A stretch of DNA of 64,000 nucleotides from Proteles cristata cristata (Eukaryota; Chordata; Mammalia; Carnivora; Hyaenidae), in the NCBI GenBank assembly GCA_017311185.1, contig JAESUZ010002717.1, positions 124,001-188,000 of the forward strand, read 5' to 3'. This document shows, one piece after another, positions 1-14,000 of this stretch. The stretch's first letter is position 1; every line of letters begins with the position of its first letter. The position numbers were made by a program, and so were the translations under genes. Under the pieces are notes generated by a model. It saw only the letters and a list, made by a program, of their open reading frames with translations, had not been told where the DNA came from and searched no databases.

Positions 1-779
1 ACACTTAATGGCATTGTGTGGTGTGTAATGTGCTGGACATAATCTTATAGGCAGTGTATTTTTAGAATATTGTCAGTTTTTGAAAAACTTGTGTTGTATC
101 TCCATGGTCTATTCTTAATCTTTATTATACGGATAAGTTCCATGTATATAACAATAAATGTCAAAAAAGATTCCTTCATAAGTTCTTATAAGTTGCTTAT
201 TTTCTTTTTTTTTTCTTTTCCTACTTTTTAAATCCCTTTGATTGTATGGTAAAAACCACTTCTGTGTTTTCAAGAAAAGGTTATAGCTAGTTAGTTCTTA
301 GATCCTACCTTTCCTCTGATGTTTGTTTTCCAGTCTCATTTTCTTCTTGTCCTATATCCCTAACTTAATTCAATTTAGTCAGTATTACACACAAAATTAC
401 AAAATAACGTAATTCCTAAAAGTAACTTATAATTCAGGTGGGAAGACAGGGTATATGCATATTAAGCAGTGAGTATTTAAGTGAGCACTTTACATGGTGT
501 TATGGGAATTTGTCTTTAGTTTTGAAGTTAAATTATTCAGGAGATAAAGAATTCTACTGATTTAATAATCAGAATTAATTGTGTGCTTTTTAGACTTTCT
601 AATGTATTTTGGTACAGTAATTTTCTTAAATTTCCTATTCTTAAAAGAAACTAATCAATCATTAATTTTATACTAAAGTAGAAGTGTCTCACCTGTACAG
701 TCTACATTTGGTATAGAGAAAACAAATAATGTTTCAATTCACAAAGCAGTTTCAGCTAGTTGGAGTATTGTGCTCAGTT

Positions 780-971
780 TTTAAACACTTTTTATTTTTA
801 AATAATTACTGATTCACAGGAAGTTGCAGAGAAATGTACAGGGAGGGAGGTTCTGTGCACTCTTCACCCAGTCTCCTTCAGTGTTAATTTTGCATGACTG
901 TTAGACATCTTGTATAACAATATCAAAACCAGGAACTTGCCATTAGTACAGTCCACAGAGCTTATACATGT

Positions 972-1004
<33 letters not shown>

Positions 1005-1480
1005 TTTCATCATGAGTAACTTAGTGTAACCACCACCACAACCAAAACAGTCAACTGAACCATTACTAACAGGCCTTCATTTTGCCACTCCCCCATAGCC
1101 CCATCCATCCTTTCCCTCCATCCTAAACCCCTCAACCACTAATTGGTTCTCTATTTTAGTAATTCTGCTCGTTCACAAATGTTATACCAAAGAAAGCATG
1201 CAGTATATGTCTTTTGGGATTTTTCCACTCAGTAAAATTTCCTGGAGGTGTATCCAAGTTGATCCATAGACTTTCTTTTTAATGGTAGATACAGTATTCC
1301 AAGGGTGTGGATATACGTAGTTTGACCATTCACCTGTTGAAGAAAGTTTGGGGGCTATTACAAATAAAGTTGTGAACATTCATATACAAATTTCTGTGTG
1401 AAAATAAATTTATTTCTCACCACCAATGTATGATGCCCAGCATTTAGTGTTAACTGTTGTTTTCTTAAGCCATTCTAATA
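780..1480 (+). mobile_element. Old L1 3' region remnant
   Basis: AATATCAAAACCAGGAACTT, GTAACCACCACCACAACC, CCTCAACCACTAATTGGTTC, ATACAGTATTCCAAGG-like sequence and GGGGCTATTACAAATAAAG match the common L1M-class 3' region in order. It carries the GT microsatellite. It lies upstream of the first WTAP exon in the window; otherwise this intron shows nothing recognisable. Confidence 0.6.
973..1002. repeat. (GT)n microsatellite
   Basis: About 15 uninterrupted GT units inside the old L1; likely polymorphic. Confidence 0.95.
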
Positions 1481-1822
1481 AATGTGTAGCGATAGCTCAT
1501 TGAAGTTTTAATTTGCATTTCCTTAAGAATGATGCTTATATTAAAGATAAGTAGTTCACCTTTTAAAAATTTCTCTTCAACAAAATAAGGATTTAAAAAA
1601 ACAATGTGTATTGAGCCGTTTAAGTCTCAGGCTCTGGAGATGTTTCACATGTCTCAGTACAGAGCTCCTTTTGGGAGGGATGCTGTGTGATTTTAGTAAT
1701 AAAGGTATTCCTAATAACAGAAATGAGCAATTGAGGGATTAAAATGTTACGATCTTGTCTAAATAAAAATGTGAAGATTGTAAGAACCTATAGTATTTAA
1801 TATTTAAAAGTTTTAGGAGTTG

Positions 1823-2030
1823 GAGTTCCTGAGTGGCTAAATTGGTTAAGCATCCAACTCTTGTTGCTGGCTCAGGTCATAATTTCACAGTTCCTGGGAT
1901 GGAGCCCTGTGTTGGGCTCTGCACTCAAAACGTGTGGAGCCTGCTTGGGAATTCTTCTGTTCCTGTTTCTGCCCTTCCCCTGCTCAGGAGTGTGCTTTCT
2001 CTCTCAAAAGTAAAAATAAACTTTGGGGAA
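1823..2030 (+). mobile_element. Carnivore tRNA-Lys SINE (diverged)
   Basis: Head GTTCCTGAGTGGCTAAATTG, body GGCTCAGGTCATAATTTCAC, tail CTCTCTCTCAAAAGTAAAAA; ends 50 bases before a WTAP exon. Confidence 0.85.
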
Positions 2031-2080
2031 AAAAGTATTAGGAAGAGCAGTCAGTTCATATTTTAATTCTCTTTATATAG

Positions 2081-5000
2081 GTTCGACTGAGTGAAACAGA
2101 CTTCAAAGTTATGGCACGAGATGAGTTAATTCTAAGGTAAAAAAATTTTTTTAATCAAAACTATAAAGTACTTTCTATAGAACATATTGTGATTCTATCC
2201 TATAATTATCTTCAAGTTAGATTATGTTCTTTTTAACGTTAATACATCCTCAGATCTTTAATACACTGTCCAACATACTATGGCCTGTTCATTATGTAAA
2301 CACTGAGGAAAGTATAACTCTTCCTAGAACTAAAGTACTAGCTTGGGAAGCTTCTAGACTAATAGGTAACCTGAGTTTTTCTTGCATAGGGAAGATAATC
2401 AGAATTTTAACTGAAAGCATTTGTACTTTGTATATAACTTGTTATGGGGAATGACCCTTCTTTCAGAAAGCTTTCAGTTTAACAAGTATATAAACTTCTT
2501 TTGATGTTATTTTTTCCTTTTTTGTTCGATATGTGAAAAAGTTGTAGCCCTAAAGGACATGTCTAGTTATAGAAAAAAAAACATCATTTACTGATAGGCA
2601 AAATTACTCTTTCTCATAACTGTAACTTTCTACATTTAACTATATTCATTTTCTCATCTGTAAGTTAAAGGAGTTGAATTAAATTACTTTTAAAGGTTAC
2701 TTTAAGCTCTGAATTTCTGTGGTCATCCTGTAAATGTCTTTGAAAAGTAGATTGTCAAGAACAGCATTATGGGTGTTTATTTTTTTTAATGTAAACTATG
2801 ATCAACGCAGGTTTTGTGTTGTGTAACTTAAATGTGTTTTTTACATCTTAACTACTTTGTGTGATAAGTTTTTTACATGATAATTTTTAGAACAAAAAGT
2901 ATTTTTCAGGGCACCTTTGCCAAGATCGTTGAACTTTTTTCTCTAGAATTTTCCAGGTGATTTTTACTTGAATAAGTAAATTTAATTGACCAGAAGTAGG
3001 GAAGAGAAAAGTGTTCAATAAGATAGGCAGACACAGGTGACATGTTCCATTGTTAACTAGAATCTGATAATTTCTCACCTTCTACACCTACTCTGTTATA
3101 AACAAGCTCTTTATTTTCATGCATAGGACAATTTTTCCATTGCATACATTTATTTTCCTGCACATGAAATTTAAATCTATAGTATTCTAAAAACACTTTT
3201 GTCCTCCTGGTGAAGTAGAGCCTTGCTTATGATAATACTGCCATTCACGTGTTGATACTTATTCTTTCTCTACCTCTGGTTAGTATATGCAGTCTTTATC
3301 TTGATTTATCTATAGGAGGAGAAATCAGTAGTATGATCTTAAAAAATAAATAAAAATTAATGGTAGCAATTCTTTATCTTCAGTTACTGGTAAGGTTTTA
3401 AGTCATGCACAGTTTATATTCTTGAGGTCAGTTTAACTTTCTTTAGGGAATTCTCATATATGACTTTTAAGTGAGTTTTTCCCCTCACAAATTCTCTTGG
3501 TGATTTTAAATCAAGTGCTACTTATTTAACTATTCTGTTTTCTGCCAACTTGATAAGGATGTTTTTGGCTGAGCTTTTATATTTTTTTGTTCCCCTAAGA
3601 TAGTTATGTAGCCTCTACAAAAGACTTAATTCATCCCCAAACATTGAGTGAAACTCCTGTTTGTATCCTAGGTTCTAGGGTCCATAACACTAAGCATGCC
3701 TTTGACTGAACAGTAAAAGGTGAATTCGCTTGGTATCCTGGGATTTTTTTTGCTCATTGTTTTTGTAATATTGATATCTCATAACAGACCTATCAAGTTT
3801 TTGAGGTTTCTATGGAAAGATTTTCTAAAATCAAGGGTACAGTTGACCCTTGATGAACAACACAGATTTGAACTGTGTGAGTCCATTTACATGCAGATTT
3901 TATACAGTGCAAAACTTGAAATGTATTTTGCTTTCTTAATCCTTTTTCTAGCTTTACTATAAGAATACAGTATATAGTACATACACAAAATACATCTTAT
4001 TCAAGTGTTAATCGGTGTAAGTCTTGTGATCAGCAGTAGGCTGTTAGTAGTTATGCTTTTTGGGGAGTCAAAAGTTAGACATGGATTTTTGGCTATGCAG
4101 GATTTCTCCCTAAACTCCCACCCCACAGGGGTCAAAGGTCAACTAAATTTTGGATAGCTATAACTGAAGAATATCTTGAAAATAGAGCTCTTCAGAAGAG
4201 CAGGATAGCAGACATTTTGGGCAGGTTACTTTTCATTAGTTGCTTAAATGGGGATCTTGTTTATCAACAATAATTGCCAAGCTAACATAGCCTATATCTT
4301 GAGGGTAGAGGAATATAACAAGGAAGAAAAGTTCCCTCATACTCTGATAGCATATGACATTTATGCACATTGTTTCTGTCAGTTACATATAGTTTAAAGA
4401 ATAGTTCTGAATGTGAGTACATTCTCCCCTTTTTACAGGCAAAAATAGATTGAATCACATGATATTTGCAGAAAAGAGCTAAGATAAAGAATCTCGTGTC
4501 CCTTATAATTAGGCACATTTCTTAGGTGCCATTTGTTTGAGGTGGACAGCATATCTGAAAGTAGCGAGTTGTTTACTCAGTTTCTATAATCTAGGCATTG
4601 TGCTGAGCATCAGTGATAAGAGTCCTGTAAGGCATGTGAGCACACTTGGTATATTCTCAGCAGAGAACACTTAAGTTTATGGGTGTGTTTTTCTAGTGTA
4701 TTTAATAAAAGCAATATTAATGTAACAACTAACATGTGAATTTATTTTTGTACTAGATGGAAACAATATGAAGCATATGTCCAAGCTTTGGAGGGCAAAT
4801 ACACAGATCTTAATTGTAAGTTTTTAGTTTCCTAAAGATTATGTGAATATCTCCTTTTAGATTTTTGTTTTAGGAAAAATTATGTTATGGGATAATTGGT
4901 TTTACCAAGCAATTGTAATTTTTTTAATGTTTTTTTTAGAGCGAGATATCACAAGCAGCGGAGGGGCAGGGAGAGAGGGAGACACAGAATCTGAAGCAGG

Positions 5001-8000
5001 CTCCCGGCTATGAGCTATCTGAGCTATCAGCTCAGAGCCCCATGTGGGGCTCGAATTCATGAGCAGTGAGATCATGACCTGAGCCTAAGTTGGACACTTG
5101 ACTGAGCCATCCATGCACCCCAGCAATTGTAATTTTTATTTAGGCATTTTGTTACAGAATTTGCCCAAGCACTCACCATATTGCTGCTGTGAAATAGCTG
5201 AATGAGCCGTGACCTCTTCTTGAGGAATTCCTATGAAGTCATTGGGAAAGACCAACATATAATAATCATGGAATAGCAAGACTGTTTTAGTAGATTTACA
5301 TACAAGTGTTTGAGAGCCTAGATGGAGAAACTCACAAATACTTGAAACTTTCCTCGATGTGTCCCTGCTCACTTCTACAGAAGAATTAGAAGTGAAACAT
5401 GAGTTATTAGTCTAGAAAGGAGGTACATAGAAGCAACACAAAATAAACTTCTAAGAGCTTAAAGTTTAAATCTTCTGTAATCAAAGTAATCAAAATCTGA
5501 AAAATAATACCAACAAAGTTGATTAGTTTCAAACCATTTTAGTTTTTGTCACTTGTCACTGAAGAATAACGTACTTTTTGTGATTATAAAAAGCAACACA
5601 GGGGCACCTGGGGCCCTCCGTTGGTGAAGTGTCCAACTTTTGATTTTAGCTCAGGTCATGGTCTCATGGTTTGTGAGATCTGTGCTGTGAGCATGGAGCC
5701 TGTTAACAGCATGGGGCCTGCTTGGGATTTCTCTGTTTCCCTCTCTCTGCCCCTGCCCTGCTTGTGAACTCTCTCAAAAATAAACATTTAAGGTGGGGGG
5801 GCAATGTAGTTTTCCACGTCCAGAAAGCTTCAAAACCTGAAATTTCAGTTACTGTATGACTATATTATAATCCAGAGGCATTAACATTATGAGAGCTTAA
5901 AGTAATAATTGTGCAGTTTTTGGCATGTTTCCATTGAATAGGTTAAAAACAATACAGTCAGGACTTGGTGAATATACTGTACTATAGACGGATACAGGTA
6001 ACGAAGCTGCCCATGTTCTGGGAGGTGGATTGGACAAGCATAACATAATTCCTTGTAGGATGAGGTGGCTGTGGGCCATTCTAACACCACTACCTCCTAA
6101 AAGAGCACTTGTGATCAAGAACACATTTCCTTGTTATAAAAGTAGTTGGGATAGAAACTAATGACTGGATGAATTTTTTTTTGCCTCTATTTTTATTATC
6201 CTTGACAGAGGCAGTCAGAACTTTATTTGGGGTAAGTCAGTTTGATCATGAAATTATATTTCATAATGTTACAGGATTTTTTTTCTTTTAATCATCAGCT
6301 AATGATGTAACTGGGTTAAGGGAGTCTGAAGAAAAACTAAAGCAGCAACAACAAGAGTCTGCCCGCAGGGAAAACATCCTTGTAATGCGACTAGCTACCA
6401 AGGAGCAAGAGATGCAAGAGTGTACTGTAAGTATTTCAAGTGTTTTAAGTCTTTTTGAGAAATTGGTTTTTAGTCTGCATTATTACGTGTATTAGTATTT
6501 AGCTAATTTTATATACTTGTAATTATAAACACATTTTGTTAAGGTAGATATGCTTCAAGCTATAAATATGCTAACTAAAATTTTGGTAGATCACCCCATT
6601 ATTGGATTTGAATTTTTTTTTTATGGCCAAGAAGTTGAAAGTTTTAAGTTATTTTCCATGATACGATAATCAGTATACTGATTCAGATGTTTTTTAGTAG
6701 CTTGTTATCTGAGAGTATAAAGAGGATTTGCGCCTTTCTAAGCAAGCTGTTTCTTCTCTGCTCTCTTTACCTCTCTGTGCATAAAACTTCTTCCTAGTTA
6801 TCAGCAACTTCTACCATGTCTGCTTTTAATTAACAGCTTTCATTTGTATGTAGATGTGAAATCCCTTGACATGTTTGATCATTTAGGTCTGGTTGGATTT
6901 AGATTCGATTTTATGCTCTATTCGGTAGTCTCAGTCATTCCTTTTTATTTAGCATTTGTATATATGTTATATAAAATAGAGATAGCACTATCCATGTTGT
7001 TTCTAATTTTAAAAATTTGAAACTTAAAAAAATAATTTTATGTATTTAAAGTAATCTCTAGGGGCTGCCTGGGTGGCTCAGTCAGTTAAGCATCCGACTT
7101 CGGCTTAGGTTATGATCTCACAGTTTGTGGGTTCGAGCCCCACATCAGGCTCTGTGCTGACAGCTCAGAACCTGGATTCTGCTTCAGATCCTGTGTCTCC
7201 CTCTCTCTTTGCTCCTTCCCTGCTCATGCTCTTATCTCTCTCTGTCTCTCAAAAATAAATAAATGTTAAAAATAAATAAAATAAAAATAATCTCTATACC
7301 CGTTGTGGGGCTCAAACTCATGACCCCAAGATCAAGTTGCATGTTCTTGCAACTGAGCCAGGCAGGCATCCTGAAAATCTGAAATATTCTTCCATTCTTT
7401 TGTGTAATCTACATTGGTCTGATACATTGTTTATTAAATCTAATGTAGAAGGCAATTTTCTGCTGACTGGAGACTCTGATCATATGTGGGACACAGCCTT
7501 ATTCCTAGTTGATTTCTCACCAGTAAAATGTTCTTTAGGATTCAGTCACAGCCCTTTTACTTCCTGTGAAGTTTCTCTCAGTAATCACACACCTTCACTT
7601 TCTATATTTTTATCTCTTGACTACCCCCTACCTTTGGCTATATTTTTTACCTGAACACTTGGTTCCAAGAAGTCTCACCAATTATTGAATATAATTTTAT
7701 TATTACTTTTTTAGTGTTTATTTTTGAGAGACAGACCACAGGTCAAGGAGGGGCAGAAAGAGAGGGAGGAGGCACAGAATCTGAAGCAGGCTCAAAGCTT
7801 TGAGGTGTCAGCACAGAGCCCGACATGGGGCTCGAACCCACAAACTGCAAGATCATGACCTGAGCTGAAGTCAGACGCTCAAACAACTGAGCCACCCAGA
7901 CGCCCCTGATTTTCTTTTCTTTATAGGTAACACCCACCCCACCTCTTAAAATTTTTTTCTCCCTTTAGATTTTCATATCTAACAAAGTGGGCCCTATGTC

Positions 8001-11000
8001 TCTAAAGTACCCAGTCTCAAAACTTTTCTCCTTTTCCTGATATTAAGGATTTTAGATTCTACCTAGTTTTAGGCCTGTTTACATGGCACTATGTCAGATG
8101 CTTATGCATGCAATGGAAGACTCTTAACCTGCAAGATACTAACTGCTGGTAGAGTGTGAATGGATGGTGCCAATGGCATTATCTCCTAGCACCAATGTGT
8201 CTTGAATTCTTTCTTGAGCCCTACTCTTGACATCTTAGTTCATGTACTTTTTTTTTTTTTTTTTTTTAATAATGGTTAGATAACACGAAATAGGTGGCAA
8301 TGCCATAACCATATGTGTTGTCAGGCCCTTGGGCCTCTTCCATCCTGGTCAAGGGAGTACTCCTTTTATACAACACCTAGTTCCTGTACTTCTTACCACT
8401 TGCCTAGACAGTATATCCTGTTGACTCCTATTGTTCTCCAGCTGTTCTGTATGCACTGATGATTTTGATAACATCATGCCTGATCAGAGCCTTTGGTGAT
8501 GCTGCATCACCCTTTTATCTTCTCATCCTAGGTTTTTAAGGTTTTTTTCAACTAGAACCTAACCATTTCCAGTCATACTTCTGTAGTTTTCTCCATGTCA
8601 GCTGAACCAGCTGATTTTCAGTTAAATACAGAGTAAGGTTTTTGCAGAAAGGGTGGCAGCAGCAAAAACATAAGGAAAGGGCAAGATTATCTGTGGCAAC
8701 TGAGGGCGGTTCACTTTGTAAACCTAAATAGTAACTGTCCATCTTGGAGAGGCAGGTTTTCTTTAGGGATCCCAGCGGGTGATATGTGCTGTGTGACATG
8801 CTTTGTTCCTGTTCAGTTATCTTAGCAACTAGTCTTAATGTTGAATAAGTAGCTGCACTTTTTTGTTTAAAATGAGTGGCTTTAAGGGGCACCTGAGTGT
8901 CTCAGTTGGTTGAGTCCAGCTTCGGCTTGGGTTATGATCTCGTAGCTTTGAGATCAAGCCCTGCTTCGGGCTCAAGATGCTGCAGCGTGGAGTCCACCTC
9001 ATCCTCTGTCCCCCTCTCTGGGTCCCTCCCCTACTCCTGCTCTCTCTCTCTCAAAAATAAAATGTTTTTTAAAAAATTGAGTAATTAAAAAAAAATCTCC
9101 TTATTCTAAATAAAAATTATTTGTTTGCTTAATGAAATAGTAAATATATGTCCAATCCACATAGCATATTTGTATTTTTTGCTAAGTTTTGGTAGAAATT
9201 AGCAACTTACAAATTGTTTACATTAGTACCTATTTTAAGTGTTAGTGTGTGGCAAGATCTTGAACCAAAATTACTTTGGGTGTGAAGAAAGTGATGCATT
9301 TAATGCTAATAAACTGTATTTCATATTTTAGAAGTGTAATTTTAGTGTGCTAGTAAATAGTACAACTGAAGTCGAAATTGAAGGTTTCATATGTAAGTAG
9401 AGGGGTTCTGGTGTGGTGGAAAAAACCCTAGACTGGGAGTCAGGAGGCTTGAGAACTAGAATCTAGTCTCCGTTCTGGCACTGAACTGTGTATCCCTGGG
9501 CAGTTGGCTTATTTCATTTCAAAAATGAGTAGTTGGATTTGGTCAGTCACCTTCCACCTGTATAATTCCGTGATTCAAATCTACTCAGAAGAAAAAAATG
9601 AATATACACTTTATTTTGACTTGAGCTATTTGTAAAGCTGAAAAGCCAACTTATGTAAATATATAAGCATGGTATATTTTTAAATTTGAAGTACAAGTGT
9701 ATATTTTAGGTTATCTTGTACTTGGTATATTTTTAGGAGATTTGTACATTGAATACTTACCATAGATATAAATTTGAGTAAGTTACTGTACTCTTAGGTA
9801 ATATTTTAAATTTGGTATTTTCTAGTGAAAACAGTTTTGGCAAATATAATTGTTTTTTTTTTTTTTGTATCATTTTGATCCCAAAATAAGATGGAGGCCT
9901 CTTTAAAGTTTCCAGATATGGAAATGCACTCGTAGTCTTAATTCCTACTTGAATAACCTTAAATAGTTATTTACAATTTGTACTTCTCTAGAGGTTAAGA
10001 TTAAAGGAGGAAAGATTTAATAAATTGGTATATTCTGTGAATAAAAGGGATTTTACACTACCTTCTTGGGTGTATTTTCTTTGACTTGGTAGTAATTGTT
10101 TCTTTTGCTTTGTACAGACTCAAATCCAGTACCTCAAGCAAGTCCAGCAGCCTAGTGTTGCCCAACTGAGATCAACGATGGTAGACCCAGCGATCAACTT
10201 GTTTTTCCTAAAAATGAAAGGTGAACTGGAACAGACTAAAGACAAACTGGAACAAGCCCAAAATGAACTGAGTGCCTGGAAGTTTACGCCTGATAGGTAA
10301 ACAAATCATACTCCCCAGTCAAGACTTCCCTGACAGTCCCACTGCGAGAAAGCTGTGGTGGGACAGCCAAGTACTCGTTTCCACACCAAGACTCAGACTT
10401 TTTGAGCCAAAAAAAGCCACATTCTTATACTATCCAGCTTGTAATGGTTAATGTAAAACTTACCAGATGAACCTTGTGTTTCAGCTTTTTTCTCTTCCCC
10501 CTCCCCTTGCTTCAGAGGCCTGATGGCGTCGGACTATTCCGAAGAAGTGGCCACCTCCGAAAAATTCCCCTTCTAGAACATGTAGACACTTGAGAAATGT
10601 TTCTGTTTGAAGAAAATAGAGGGAGAAACAGAAGTCTTAAGTCTGTGGCACACTGTGTCTTCAGACAGTTTGGAGGAATGAAAACCTAGAGATTTAAAAT
10701 CATGAATTGAACATGTAAAATTCCAGTAAAATGTAAAAATGGAATATGCATCGCTCTTAACCTTGAGCATAGTGACTTAGAGACACTGTATATCAGTTTT
10801 GCCAATAAGACTGTGGACTTCGTGATTGTTGTTGAACTTCTGGGTGAAAACTCAAATGAGGTGAATTTTGCCTTTAAAGAGCTTCATTTGCTAAGAACCA
10901 ACTTAATAGTCATGGGAGAATCAAATAATAGATGTCAGTACAAGTAGTTCATATATTTTACCATTTAGTTTTGGGCTCTATATTACTTGATTGAGCCTTA

Positions 11001-14000
11001 AATCAATGTGGTTTTAATCAATGGTTTGTTCTTTGAATGGTTGCTAATGCTGTAGATAATCTTACTGAGGACTGTACAAACATAAAGGTGTGGTATCAAA
11101 CTTCAGGTTGAAACTGTTTGAAGCATTATGAACATTCATTTCACTACTAGATTGTATAAGGATATTGGCTGTGATGAGACTCACTGCGTTATTTTTTTCA
11201 GTAGTGAAATTAAATCCCCATTCCATTCAACAGGCACATGTTGAAAGAGCATTGTCGTTGGTGTTAATGGGGGAATGTGTTTCCTTCATTGTATTTGGGC
11301 CTTTTGTATTGCACTCTTGATATTAAATTAAATGTGCCTTGAAGTAGTTGGTTTTTTTTTTTTTTTTTTAAGTTCAAGGAATAATATGATTTTGTTGTAC
11401 TTTTAACATTTTGATTTTGGGGGGCTGTGGAGAGCAGATTGATTTTGGAAAACTTGTTGCCGTGCTCTTCAAAGTGAAGGAAAAGGCTCTGTGTCACATT
11501 TTTAAAGACCTACTTTTTTCCAGCTGGTATCATAAAAGACAAGGAGACTTGACACTTGTTACTTTTTGACACCTTGTCCCAGGATATTGCAGTACAAATT
11601 AATGTGGGACAGATTGACAGGGTGCCTGCCAGAAGATTGGGGAAATAATGTATTGAACTGTGGGATGGCCTAAGTGAGACATTTTGTGAATTAAAAAAAA
11701 AGGTCTAGTGATCATTTCTAGCAAATTCATTTGATCATTTAGATAAATGAGGCATTATTTTCTTCATGCTTCCATCCAATCCTGGAGGTGAATTTTTTTC
11801 GTCAGATCATTCTCTAAGTCACCAATGAGAATTTTCACTTGGTGATAATGGAGTCTAAGATGAGTGGAAGATAAATGTTCCAGATTGTCCCAACGCTTAA
11901 GTGCAGTTTTAACAAGGGTGACTTAAGTTCTCTCTTAACCATTCAAATCAATTGTAAGTATCTTGTATGTTTGTGCTTTAGGGAACTGATTGTGGGGCAG
12001 AGGGTGGGTTGAAGAAGTGGTTTGTGTGATTTTACAGCAAGAAATCTGCTTCTAAAATTCTCATTATTGGTGGGTTTGGAGGGTAAGTAATAAAAAAATG
12101 TGCCGCCTTAAGGCATTTGTATATAATTTATGCTATTTAAGGTCACAGTAGAAATGGCCTACATACTTTTAGTAGGTCAAGAAATAATTCATAAAAATGT
12201 ATTAACATGTACTCAACATTTTATTAGCCAGCATCTTTCTTTGCTGCTTAGGTAAGAGTCACTATGAGGTCTGTGGGTTTTTTTCTTCTCACTGTTAAAA
12301 ATATTTTTTTAGTAAGATAATACATGCTCATGTATAAAATTGGAACAGCATGAAGGTGGAGACAAAAAATGAGAATCCGTTCTGGATGTGACCTTGCCAT
12401 TCCCCATTGTGTTCTCCAGGAACAGTAACCACTGTTAAATTTCTTGGGTGTCATCAAGATAATTTCTATGCATATATAGTCATTTTATATATATTGATTT
12501 TAAACAAAGGTGAACGTACATAACATAGATGATTGCAGCTTGGTTGTCCCCTGCCCCTAACACACACACAGTTTATCCCTTGCACATTTTTTTCATTCTT
12601 TTATTAGATTCATTTTTAATGGTTACATAATATTTCCGTTGTATTAATAAATCACAATTTATTTTAATCACCTGTAAGTGAATTTTTGTTCTGTAAAAAA
12701 ATAGGGTATAAACGGTGCTATAAATACATCATTAACTTGAAACAGGTAGTGCTTAATCAGTGCTGTGTCTGGAATAATTAAGATAGAATGGGTTATGGGT
12801 TTTTCCCCCACTTCCCTATCCTGTTTTGTTTGGAAAGAGACAGATTCTCTGAATTATATTCTCTGCATTAGTTAAAATATTTCACACATGTAACTGCATA
12901 TATTTTAGAGTATTTAAGAGAGATATTTCAGTTATTTTGACAGTTCTGTTTTGTGTTAATCATTTAGGTAATTGTGTGTACACCTCTCAGATAACCCTGG
13001 CCCTCTTCCTTGTGATCATAAAGCAATGTATAGTGTCTGTTCTTTTTTATAAATCTTTCTCTCAGATTGTTCTTTCATATTTTCTTTGGGATTATTTGAT
13101 TTTAGGAATGGGGTGGGGGGATTGTAATTAAAGAAAATTATTCCAAAGACAGTTCTTTGTAACTGAACACTTAACCATTTTGGGGGATGTGATGAACACA
13201 ATATAAATCTTACATGACATGGTAAAATTGCAAAGTGTTTTAAGGCTTGTTTCAGTAATCACTAATTTTAGAAGTGATAGGATTATTTTAGAGCAGGCAT
13301 TTATAAAAAGGTATGACTATAAATGAAGCATTTTTTCTATTAGAATTTGTGATATTTTATATGTGGTTAAGTCAGGCCACAAATTAATGGATTGGTTTTA
13401 CCAGTAGTCTTTTTTCATAATCTTCATTCAATTCACATAGGATTTTCAGTTTAGTTGGAAAACACTGAAACTATAAACTTTGTAAGAAAACAGAATTGTG
13501 GGAGCATGGGCAGTGATGTGAGCGGAGCGCCACTGCCTGCTCACAGTGACCGTCTTTTAACTCCTCACTGGGTTTCTAAACTCTTGCTCAGTGGGGGCCA
13601 GAGTCTGAGGGTACGAAGGGGAAATGAGGGGGAGTTCAGAGCTACAGCAACCAACAAGAGCACCAGCTAATAAAATTACCATGCAGAGTATAAGATCCTT
13701 ACCAAGTGCTTTCACCTGAGGCTGCTCTGAACAGCAGTAACCCAGGTTTTACTGCACCACAGAGAAATTTAATTTACAAACTTTTGCTTGAATTACCCAT
13801 GAATTAGGGTAGAATATGTACAATGGGTGGAAACACTAGAACACCAAGTCAAAGAATGAGAATCATTTACCAAATACTCTCATTTAACTTATTTTTTAAA
13901 ATGTTTATTTTTGAGAGAAAGAACGAGGAAAGTGCAGAGGGAGAGGGGGACAGAGGATCTGAAGTGGGCTCTGCGCTGAGAGCACAGAGCCCGATGAGGG

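Noticed and set aside
1..2080. Search for WTAP first coding exon (MTNEEPLPKK)
   Set aside because: No matching sequence with a donor found; it must lie to the left of the window.
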